In this document: in pieces, positions 48,401 to 60,400 of the stretch | Layout of the letters: the number at the start of each line of letters is the position of its first letter | Position numbering within the stretch: the first letter of the stretch is position 1 | NCBI GenBank assembly: GCA_963920575.1 | Contig: OY986971.1 | Coordinates: 9,426,779 to 9,490,778 of the forward strand | Length of the DNA stretch: 64,000 nucleotides | Direction: 5' to 3' | Origin: Narthecium ossifragum | Taxonomy: Eukaryota; Streptophyta; Magnoliopsida; Dioscoreales; Nartheciaceae | The notes under the pieces: model-generated | Seen by the model: the letters and a program-made list of their open reading frames with translations, nothing else | What the model was told of the DNA's origin: nothing | Database searches by the model: none | Program-made: the position numbers and the translations under genes

Positions 48401-51400
48401 ATATCTTTGTTTTATTGTTGAAGTTTGGAATTTTTGTTAAATAAGGGTGCTTATGAAATGTTTAGAGAGACCAGTAAACTAGAGGGAACCCTCACCAAAA
48501 TTATTCCGCATTTAATTAGGTTTCGGTTCGCGTCGCACAGCTCGGTTGGGCCTTCGCGGGTCGGGGTGGTATTAGAGAATAGGCTGTAGGTACCAGGGAT
48601 AGGTTCAGGATTCGATTGAGATTGAGCGTGGGATGGGATAAATCTATGTCTAGAACATCCGTGCATGCTCTTCTGTGATGTGTTATGCTTTTTTGCTTTT
48701 TCACTGTGTTTGTTTTGCGGTTTCTAACGAGTGGACGCTCGTTTGTCGTTGATGATTGTGCATATGTCTGGAGCTCGAGGCCGACCTTCAGTTGTTTGTC
48801 GGGGTGGGGCACGACCCGGTCGACCCGCCCGACCAGACAGGGTGGCACCTGTCAGGGAGGTCCGAGCTAGGCGGGCTACGCCATCACGAGCGATGGTTTC
48901 GGTCCCACGGGAGGAGGCCTTTCTCGCCGAGGAGAGGGTCCTCGCTCCTGTCGACGGGCGGGCCGCTGCGGTGGTCATGATGGATTTCCAGCGGCTGAAC
49001 TAGCCTAGGTTCAGTGGTGAGTCTGGAGATCTGACTACAGCGGATGGCTGGCTCAGGGGAGTCACGCGCGTCCTGGACTCTCTCTTCGTCGAGGATGACC
49101 GGATCCGGGTCATCCTCGTGGCGTTTCAGTTCGACAGAGACGGCCTTGACTGGTGGTGCACTGCCCAACACATCGGTGACGGAGTGGAGCAGCTGTAGGA
49201 GTTCAGGGCGTTGTTCTTGGACACATACTTCCCAGAGAGTACGCGTGATGCTCTCCTGCGAGTACCAGTCCCTTCTGCAGGGTACTCACTCTGTTCAGCA
49301 GTATGTTAACCGGTTCACACATCTGGTCCATTTTGCGGGGGCAGTGGCAGCAGATCCGACAGCCAGGGTACGACAGATCTAGTGGGGACTTCGGCCAGAG
49401 ATCAGATGACAGACGTGTTTCCACCGCTTCCAGACGTACCAGCAGTTCTGAACTGCGTCGTAGTAGTGGAGGCGCAGTTGCAGGATGAGAGGTGCCGGGC
49501 AGTTCCACCGGCATCCTCTACCAACACACCGCAGAGACTGCAAGGTTAGTGATTTTTTAATGCAGTTTTAGAAGGGAAGTCATCCACCTAAAACATGGGA
49601 ATAGAGGAGACTGACAAATAATGAAATCTAGATGCTCCGTAATTACTTTAGAAATGTATGGGTCTTCTGTCAGATGTAAGTATGTCATTTTACGTTGTTT
49701 AGCCACTTCTAGCATGTCACTAGAAAAATTCAGCTCTTTGTCAGTGCTTATGTCTTTGTGAAGCAAGCTTCTACATGTTATTTGAAACTCACTTTGCCGG
49801 TATGATTCCCGCATGGTAACTGCTTCATTTTGTGGTAGATATAGGGTACCGTCTAGTGCTGGTCGGAATTGTGCTTGCCAGTTATGATAGATAAAAGATA
49901 CATTGTGGCTTCATTTCATTCATTTGAGACAGAACTCAAGGAGAAGAGAAATACGAGAAGTAAAGGAAGGAGTGAATAAAGGAGAAGAAAGGAGAGAATA
50001 AACCATGTCGATTAAGAGAGAGATGCATGGACTAGTCTCTAGTCTTTGTAGCCCAGATATTGGGTTTTATTAGGATGTTGGAATAGTTTTTCCTCATGGT
50101 GAAGTGGGCATGGCCCCTGAGAAACCAGACTGGTTGTTGAGGCTTTTTGGAATCGGCGCTGACCATGCAACAACACAAAGTCCTTGATATGGAAAAAGCA
50201 ATCTTAATTTGGACCACCCCGACGGCATATAAAAACAGGTCCTTTGTGTTGAAAAGTCAAGCTTAAATTGTAAAAATCTTGCTTGGCCTATTTTTGTGCA
50301 ACAAATTTGATTGTCAGCATCTCTGTCATTTGGCTGAAGTGAGGCCTTTAGGCTTTTCAAGATGAGTATCTGAATGGGGGTGCCCTGGAGATTTAAATGC
50401 ATACCTGGCAGGTTGGTCTTCACTTGGGTTGGAGCTACGATGTAGCTCCATTTTCATGAATTATAATTTCTTTACAAGCAAGAGGAGGTTGATATCTAGT
50501 GTAGATTTCTCTGTGAGCCATTCAAATAATTGTTAGCCTTAATTTGATGAAAAGGCCACAAGACATTTTGATTTTTTTTTTTGGCGTATTGCCTAAGGGT
50601 GATTGCGTGGAAGCATGTCTGTCTGTTGAACTCTGGATGAATGTCTATGCCTATACTCATCCCGTGTATGTTCTGCATGTAAAAAGAGATGGATCTTTGA
50701 GTTGTGAGCTATGTTGGAATCATTTCCTTTTGAAGTAAGATTTTTAGGACATTGCCTTCAATTCCCTAACTCTTGACTCTAAGCTCTCTACAATTAAGGG
50801 TGAATAAAGAGAAACTCCAAACCATAGCTGTGGCTAAACAAGAAAAATGGAAGATGTATGAGTTGACTTTTAATGTGTTAGTTTCAATCATGATGACTAA
50901 TTCCAGATTCTTCCTAATGTTTTTATTCAAGTTCCCTAGAAAAATCTAAATTTGTTCTTTTACTGCAGAGCATTTACGCCTGCTGTAGTAGGATATATGT
51001 ATGAGACAATACTTGTATTTATTGATGTTGCTTTGAAAGTTATGGCAGTTGCTTGGTTCTTGTTTGGCTGATGTTTGCCCTTGCAATACAGGCTGTAGGC
51101 ATAATTGCAGCAGTTGGTGAATCAGTTCATTTGAAAGTCGGGATGCCTGTTGCACTTATGACTTATGGAACCTATGCTGAATTTACAACGGTACATTAAC
51201 TCTCTATTATTTTACCCATGTATCCATTTACACTTTTGTATTATTTCTAAATTTATCTTTTTTACCTTGCAGCTTGTACTTATTTATCCTGAAATGAGTC
51301 TGTAAAGATAGTCTTGTGCTAGCTAGGGTTACCATAACTATGTGCTAGTTAGATTTCTTTATTTTCTTTAATGGTATGGTGTCCTACCAAAAATATGATT

Positions 51401-54400
51401 ACTTCCTTTTTGATCTCTCTCTCTCAATTTATAACAGGGGAAGAGATATCTCAATACAAGCACACACATAATCTTATCCTCTCTAACATAGTATCAGAAT
51501 AGGAACCCTAATCCACCAACGTTTCCAAGAACCCTAATCCACCACATCCACTGCCGCGTTCCATCACGGTACTGTTCATAAGTCCCCACCCCCATTGTTC
51601 ACAGCGAACAGTAACCTGCAGACACTGTTCACAGTGAACAGTACCCTACTACTGTTATCTGCAGCACAAATCACAGTGAACAGTAATCTGCAGCATTGTT
51701 CAGTCAACAGTACCTTCAACACTGTTCATGTGACCGTAGCATCGCTGCATTGTTCATGTGAACAATACCTCACCCGTATTCTTCCTCTATCTCGCATGGC
51801 TTATCCCGAGATGAGATGGACCACATCACATTACCTCCAAAGATCCTAGTAGTAAAGGTGCCAGCTTCTCATCCTTGGTGAAGGAAAACTATAGTGTTAT
51901 GATGTGGCTTCTCAATAGCATGGAACAGTACATTGCCTCAAATGTTCAATTTCTTCAAATTGTAGGAGACGTTTGGGATTCACTGAAGGAGATGTATACT
52001 CACGAAATCAACATCTCTAGGTCTACGAATTCTATGAAAAGTTGTTTCCTTTGTCGTCCAATCAATGAGCATCTAGCATTTCTCAAAGGAATCTTGGATG
52101 AGTTATGCTCCTATTAGCCTGTCCCGCCAGATTGCGAAAACAACATAAACAGATAGAGGACTTTATTATAGCCAAGTTTTTGCAAGAATTAAGTAACAAC
52201 CTTCGCCATGTTCGTGAACAGTTACTAGTTGATGATGTTGTACTATCCCTCTCCAGTGCTCATGCATTTATCCTACATGCATCTGTGACTTCTCATACTA
52301 CTGTTCCTCATACTAGATGCATCTGTTCCTCTTGTTTATATTATTGATCATGGATTGTCGTCCCGGAGGTACACGCCGTGCCGGCGACCTGCCGGTACGG
52401 TACGTGTCAGGGGCTGGAGCCCATGACACGACCATGGCAAGAGAGATCTTGAAGATGGCGCGACGAAAGTTGAAAATGATACTGTGGTCCGAGCCAAAGC
52501 AGAACGAGGCAACCAGGGAGGTGCACAAGCAATATGCACGCGCCAAAGGAGTTTGGCCCGCAGCATGGCGCGACAGGATGCGGCACGACGCAATGCGGTA
52601 TGGCAGGACGCGGCGGATTTCGGCATGACGGCCTGAGCCAAGACGAAGTACGACGCGTCATGTGACGAGGCAAGCGAGTGTGACGCGCGCCAAGGCAACC
52701 CAGGAAGGCGCGCGGGGATTGCGCGCGCACAGCACACAAAGCGCGCGCGCGACGCGGCCAGGCGGCCAAGTCCGAGTTGGACTAGGACTCGGAATGCCCA
52801 GGCGCGACGCGGTTGGCCAGCTGGTGCAAACCAGCCATGCAAAAGTCCTAATTTACTTGGATTGGGATCTTGGAAGGACTTTATGAAGCAAATGAAGTTT
52901 TGGCACGAGGAAAGTCTTATTTGTGCGGGAGTTCTGGTTGGAGTAGGACTCGACTCGCCCGGCGGAAGACAGTTACGGCCTGTTTGGCAGCCTTGGGATC
53001 CAAGGGATGGGAGGGATGCGCGGATCCCGTGGATGCGATCCGCACGTTTGGATTGACGTCGGATCCTATTCTACTCATTATATCAATTTTAATCCCATTT
53101 TCTGGGATTCGACTGGGATCCGCCCAAGGGCGGATCCCATTTTCGGCGTCCGCTTGTCGTTTTTGGAATTCGAGGGGCGGATTCCGGATTCCGGATCCCG
53201 GGGATTCCGGATCCGCCCCTCTGCCAAACAGGCCGTTAAGCAATGGAGGCCAAGCTGAGCGTGCAAGTGTCCTAATTCCACTTGGCCTAGGTCTCCAGCA
53301 TGGGATGACACGACAAATATGGAATATGACACGAGGGAAGTTGTACTTGGCTCGCGAAAATAGAAATGAGTCCTATTTTGAGCCAAAGTGCGACGGATTT
53401 AGGCAAATAACCATATTTGGCAAGTCATAACTCGTGTGAGAGTCCAAATAGGCTAGAAAGCTTTGTAATTGACTGATTGCATGTTTGGATAAGCTTGAAG
53501 CCTAGGACTTGGGGTTGGACGAAACTTGACTTGTTGGAGCAAGGCATGGACTCTCTTCTATATAAGGAGGAGGTCGGCTAGATGTGGGGGCATCTGGGTT
53601 ATGGGCAAGATCACGGTTTGAGCAACTGAGAGTTGGGTTTTGGAGTCGTGGTCTACAACGGATTGTGAGGCGAGGTTCTAGGGTTTTGGGGTGAGAGCTT
53701 CTTGTATTGAGAGTGATTGTACTCCAAAGGGTTGGGGGCGAGAGAAGAGAGTTCTTATAATCGCTAGTCAGTAAAGGAGTTGGGATCTCATCCCTTATTC
53801 AAATTCGTGTCTTGTATGTGCTCAGGGCTAAAAGGTGAGCTGGTCAAGAGGTAGTTGGGCTACAAGGCGGAGTGCACAAGTGGTGCACAGACGGCGCGCA
53901 GACGACGTACGAGCGGAGCATAAGCGGCGTGCAGGGCGCGCGACGGTGTTGTGGGGGCTCGACGAGGGGGTCTCTTGGTGCCATCACCGGGCAATGGTAA
54001 AGCGAAAATTTATCGACCCTCTTGTCCTGTGACAGTACGTACCACCGGTACGCCCTATGCCGGAGCGATACGGGACTGGTATGGCGTCGGTCGGAGCAAG
54101 AGGAAAAGAGAGGGGGTGAGAGAGAAGAGGAGGAGAAGAGGGAATGAGGGGAGGAGGAGAGGTAGATGAGGGGAGGAGGAGAGGAGATCCAATAGAGAGC
54201 CGCTCGATCCGGCGTCGTCGATTGTCGACAAAAGGAGAGAGGGAGAGACCGTCGGTGAGAGGAGGAGGTGATCGACGATGTTAGGGTTAGATTATTTTAC
54301 TTATTTTATAACACTAACTTGCGTTAACAGGTTACGGGTGTGGATAATGGGTTTGGATAACGGGTTTAAAAAGGTATAACACTAACTTAACCTAATACTC

Positions 54401-57400
54401 TCCCACACGCCGCCGAGCTCTCTTTGCCGCCTCCATCGAGCTCTCTCCTCCGTCGTCGATCTCTCTCCGCCACCTTCGAGTAAGGATCTCCTCCCTTCCT
54501 CTCTTCCTCTCGTCCTCTCCTTTCCCTCTCTCTTCTCCTCCCCTCTCCTTCCCAATTCTCTCCTCCCCTCTTCCTCCTCCACCCATCGTCTCCTACCTTA
54601 TTTTTTCTCTGCTCCCCCCCCCCCTCTCCTTCACCTCTCTTCCTCAGGCCATTACAAGCCGGTTTGGTTTAGTGCATTGTTACGTGCGGGGGCCATGTCG
54701 ATTTTTTGCACTGTCGGATTGTCGTCGTTACTTTTATCGATGATTTTACTCGCATGACTTGGTTATATTTGCTTAAAGAAGGTCTAAAGCTCTTTATATT
54801 TTCCAAACTTTTCATAAAGAAATAAAAACTCAATTTTCCAATTAACATATATATTCATCATACTGTAATGCTTTGGAAATCATGAAAAATGAATTCTATG
54901 TTTTTGTAGATCTAATGGCATCATATGTCAAACATTAAGAAGGAAAGGCATCTTCTTGATATTGCACAAAAAATGTCATTTTGGATGCATGTTCGAAAGT
55001 ATTTTTGCGGTGATGCAGTCCTTAAGCATGTTTTCTTATCGACCTTATGTCGTCTTATATGCTCTGTGGAAAGGTTTCTTTTCATTTGTTATTTCCTAAT
55101 CAACCTCTCTTTCATCTAAAACCATGTGTCTTTGGTTGTATGTGTTCTGCTTAAGTTTTAAATTCTGGCCACTGAATTCATTTTTCTTGGCTACTCTCAC
55201 ACTCAAAAAGAGTAGCGTTGTTTTGATCCAATTTCTCACAAAAATCAAGTTATTGCTGGTGTGACCTTTTTGTTGAAAATAACCCTTTTCATACCCTTTT
55301 CATATCTCCTACTACTGTTGAGGCTATCCCTGTGCCTTCACCTCTAGCCTGATCTTCCTACCACTACGCCACTTGAGAGTTTTATTGATGTACCCAATAC
55401 AGCCCCTCCGTCACCACTCGCCCCTTGCAGGTGTACACTCATCTCCCGGAGTAGACTTCTCCATCTCAATAAGCAAATTGATGTTTTACCTTCGGAAGGA
55501 GAACCAACTTCACTACCGGTATCTAACCTTGATATGTCGATTACTCTTAAAAAAGGAACACATACATGTACGTCTCATCCTATCTCCAACTTTATTTACA
55601 TTGATCATCTTGGGCCTTCCTTTCTCATGTTTGCCTTGTCCTTTGTTTCCATTTCCAGAAAATTATCAAGAGGTACTGGCACATCCCATCTGAAAGCGAG
55701 CCATGGAAGAGATGTCTGCCCTCACTTCTCGGGGCACTTAGGAGCTAGTGCCTTACCCAGCTGACGGTGATGTTGTTTCCTATCATTGGGTATTCACTGT
55801 CAAGTACATACCTGATAAATCTGGTACAAGACTCTCCTAATTACAAAGGGTTTTAAACCGACCTATGGGGTGGATTACTTCAAAACATCCTCTCTGGTTG
55901 TCGAACTTAACTCTTTTTGGGTCTTATTCTGTGGTGATGAACAGAGATAGGCCAATTTACCAATTTGATGCCAAGAATGCTTTTCTCAATGGTGACCTTT
56001 CTGAGATGTACATGGAGCAATGATAAGACTTCAAAAGTACATAAATAATTTTTTTAATTTGGCTTTGTTAGTCTCCGAGCAATGCTTCACTGATGATCTT
56101 TACTCTATTTTAGGTGCAAGAGCCCTCAACGAGAATTGAATTAAGTTTAGAGTGAAAACGAGCCTATTTGGGCAAATTCAGGACAAAGAAGATCGATCTC
56201 TTAAAGGCGTAAAGAGGAAACCAAGCTTAAGAACAAAAATCGATCTTCAAACCTCATGAATATCGATCTTCAAACCTCATGAATATCGATCTTCTTGCTT
56301 GCAGAGATGACAGAGAGCGAGAGTTTAAAAGATCGATCTTCATTGCATAGGAAGATTGATCTTATTTCTAGCAAGAGATGACAGAGGGCAACATTTCAAC
56401 AAATCGATCTTCTTTCACTAGAAGATCGATCTCCTCATGAAGTTGAAGAAATACATGATGCAATAAAGATATATCTTCTCTACATGGAGGATCGATCTTC
56501 TACGGGATGTAGCCAAGCACTCAAGAACAAAGATCGATCTTCTTCGAGACGCAGCCAACCATGGGAGAACAAAGATCGATCTTTCTTTACCAGCTAAGCA
56601 GAATCAATGGCCCAGATCTAATCCGAGTGGGAGAGGCTTTTAGGCTATAAATAGACCTATTTTGGGGGAAATGAGGGATTCTTTTTTTGGACTTTTTCTC
56701 AGCTCCTTTTCTCTTTTAAACTTTTAGGATAGAATCTTTTGGAGGGGATCCATAGAGGAAAAACTTCATCAACCTTCATTTATGGATCAACCTCTAAAGA
56801 TGAGTAGCTAAACCCTCAGCCTTGGGATTCCTATGATGTAATAAGGGTTTCTATTAGGAATTTTTAGGATTTAGAGCTTGTATACCTTTGTGAATAGTTT
56901 GTATGGATTGATCTCTATTTCTTGATGAATTTGGTGTTGATTTCATTGATGGATGGTTGGATTGTCTTATTGTGCACTAGATCTAGGTCTTATGCATGCT
57001 AGGGGTTGGATGGAACCCTCTAATGGGGGGATTTATGCTAGAATCATGGATTCTCTCATGGTGATGGATTCTAATCCAAGATTAGTTGGGTTGTAGTGCT
57101 AGAACCACTACAATTGATAGCTAACTCTCCACCTATCCTATCATTGTAGATTTGACCATTGAGATGCTAGAACCATCTCGATCTCACACCTAGATCCGTA
57201 TTATTATTGTTTTCTCGCGATGGACCCATCTTAATTAGAGGGTTCATTAGCGGCGATTGAAACTAATAATTAGGTCGCCGATCATTAGGTGATTGTTCAC
57301 GCCGGTGAGGGATCTTAACCCAATCCTCATCGAGCAAATGGTGGAACTAGCCATTCTCCTATCGACAATTAGATGTAACCATTCAAATTGGTTAGCTCGC

Positions 57401-60400
57401 CCTTATTCTAGGAAAACCTATTAGAACTTTTATTATTGATTAAGGATCCCTCGGCCTTTCTTCATATTTGTTAATCCTTTAGCATTAATGTTCGCTTAAC
57501 TTTAGATAAAACCCAAATTTACCCCCTTTTTCCCCAACTTTTGGGTAGAGAGCTATACGAAGTATCCCAACTTAATCCTAGTTTCCATTAGGATCGACTG
57601 GACTCACCACTAACTATTAGTTTTTAGTAGCTAAGTAGAGCGCTGGTTATTTTTGTAAATTTTTGATCAGACTTGTTAAACCGCGACATTTTTCAAGTCT
57701 TATCAAACAACCACCTGGGTTTTTTGCTTAGGTGGAAAAAAGATTTGCAGACTTAGAAAGGCTATTTATGGCCTAAAAAAAAATCCTTGTATCTGGTTTG
57801 AAATCTTTAGCCAAGTTGTGACTGCTATAGGATTCTACTAGAGTCCGCAATCATTCTCGTCGACGACCATCTGGGATATTATTCTGATTGTGTATGTCAA
57901 CTATATCCTGCTATCTGCTAGTGACAATGCAGGTATTGAAGAAATGAAACATTGCCTCAGGTAGCCCTTTGTCACTAAGGAGATGGGCCGCCCTCTTACT
58001 TTCTTGGCATTGAAGTTGCCAGAAGTCAACATGGTGTTACACTATCTTAGAGAAAAGACAAGTGATACATCTATGGAACAGAATCCCACCGATCAACCCT
58101 GTGGTCTGTAGATATTGAGGAGTTCGAGGACCGAACTCAATACAGGCATCTAGACAGGAAGCTCATCCATCTGATAATAACTAGATCAACCCTATGGTCT
58201 GTAGATAGTGAGGAGTTCGAGGACAGAGCTCAATACAGGCATCTCGACAGGAAGCTCATCCATCTGACAATTGCTAGATCTGATATCTCCTTTGTGTATG
58301 GGCATGATCAGCATAAACTGTTTATGGAAAATCCTAAAAAGTTCCACTGGATAGCTGCCATGAAATTCTAAGGTATATCGAGGGCGGCTTCTTATACAGC
58401 CGTCATGGACACTAAATATAGATGGTTACTCAAATGCAGACTATGTCGGCTTTAAAATAGATTGGAGATACACCTCTGGTTACCGCACCTATGTTGGCGG
58501 CAATCTTTTTACATGTTGAAGTAAAAAGCAGACTATGGTTGCCAGATCTGGTGTTGAAGCTGATTACAGGACTATGGCACACACTCCTTGTGAGATAATG
58601 TAGCTCAAATCCCTCCTAATTTGGCATTTTCTTCTAGTCAAGCTGCCATATTTATTGCAAGTAATCCTGTCTTTCATTAGGGGACAAAGCACATTGAACT
58701 CGATTATTCTTTTGCTCATGAAGCTGTGATGAGCAAAACAATTTGCACTCCCTACACGCTCCTAGGATCAAACTTCTTATGTGTTCACTAGGGGTCTGAG
58801 TGGTAGTAGATTCTCTTTTTTGTGTACCAAGTTGGGCATGGAAGACATATATGCTTCAGCTTGAGGGGGAGCGTCAAGATATTAGTCATATGCTAGCTAG
58901 GATTACCATAATTGTGTGCTAGCTAGATTTCCTTATTAGCTTTAACCATATGGTGTCCTACCAATAATAGGATTACCATAGTTCTACTTCCTTTTTTGAT
59001 CTTTGTCTCAATCTATAAGAGGGGAAGAGATCTCCCAATACAATCACACATATTCCTGTTCTATCTAACAGTGTTGTTTAACTGTTATTACTTCTTATTT
59101 GCAGGTTCCTGCGAAACATCTCCTTCCTGTTCCTAGACCTGATCCAGAAGTTTTGGCAATGCTAACATCTGGGTTGACGGCATCAATTGCTTTGGAGACG
59201 GTATAATAACCATGAAACCAGTGGAACTTACCATTTTTCCCATATTGGTCCCTAGCTCATAGCATTTTAATATTCCTTTCGCAGCCTCTATCCATCAACA
59301 AATTATTCATGCATATATTGTATGTTGTAAATGCAGCAAAATAACGTTAGCTGTTCTCCTCTAGACAGGACAAATGGAATCTAGAAAGATAGTTCTGGTA
59401 ACAGCAGCAGCTGGTGGGACTGGACAATTTGCAGTTCAGGTTAGTCTAATGTAATGTTGTCAAGTTCTTTATGCCCTTCACTCGCTTTGTGTCGCTATAA
59501 TCAAATATTTGTGTTGCTATAATCAAATGTTTGTGTTTATGTTAAGTACTATACCCCAAGATTCTATGGCACTCCTGATAAGTAATTACCTGATGCGTAA
59601 CAAGTATTTCATTCATGCCAACAACTCCTAACCTCCAAGAAGTGTTGGTAAGGAACCTACCACTAGGATCACCGCTCATAAGCTTAAAAAGTAACAATCT
59701 TGAAATGTTTAAGAGGTTTTTTTCCAATGTATGAGTCCCTTATTAGCTGACGTGATGAAGAATGAAAACACAGTTGCTTTCAAGATTTAGACTGAAGCCC
59801 TAATGACATTGCTTGATTGTATGCAAAATTTTTCATTACATTTCTCTTGAGAGTTTGAAAAAAAGTTGCATTAATTAAAAATTTCACAATTGGTGAGCTC
59901 TTGGGTGACATACTTTCATTGAAAAATCGAACAAAAGATACCTTGTAGCGCCCCAAGCCCTAAACCCCAAAACCTGACATAAGGGGATGCGAATATTGAC
60001 AATCGATCATTAACCGTATTCTATGTGTTGGACAACCCTCTATGTCGTCAACAAGTGATCTTCAACTACTGAGAATAAAGGATTACTTTGTCGGTCGGCA
60101 CGACATGTGCGGGCAAGGTAATGCATATATACATGGTTGTGCTGATATAGTGGCATAGACACCAGGAGCTTAGTTTCCTAGTATCTTACTCCCCACTAAT
60201 CCACTGGCCCACCCTCTCTTCTTTGCTTGGATCCACCCAAGCCGCCACACCACCTCCCACTGCCATTTCCCCGAGCGCACTCAAGGCAGCCCAGCCACTT
60301 CCCGCCGTGGAAGAGTTGTTGAGGTCCGGCACTGCAAGGACACATCCGTCCTTGACCACTGCCTTCTTTGCACCGAGCGGATGAGCCCAAGCAAGGAGCC

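Larger units (their letters stand above)
51301..59070 (+). mobile_element. Full-length decayed Ty1/copia element with nested insertions
   Basis: Similar LTRs at 51301-51488 and 58871-59070 flank gag, integrase, reverse transcriptase and RNase H relics in copia order. A tagtatcagaa binding site follows the 5' LTR and a gagggggagcg polypurine tract precedes the 3' LTR. The gag-integrase gap holds other elements (52349-54660) and the RT holds a solo LTR (56021-57705). No clean 5-bp duplication is visible at the outer ends. Confidence 0.82.

Noticed and set aside
48685..49514. Several antisense and alternate frames over the gypsy gag
   Set aside because: They are shadows of the gag relic; only the + strand gag frames show family motifs.
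51247..51300. Extra exon after the acceptor-like ttgcag in intron 10
   Set aside because: The following sequence does not fit the reductase family between exons 10 and 11, which join directly in frame.
52348..52842. 164-codon minus-strand frame
   Set aside because: It is Ala/Arg/Ser-rich from cgcgcg-rich DNA inside a transposon insertion and is not protein-like.
54382..54586. Arg/Glu-rich minus-strand frames
   Set aside because: They are antisense to a CT-rich tract of a decayed element.
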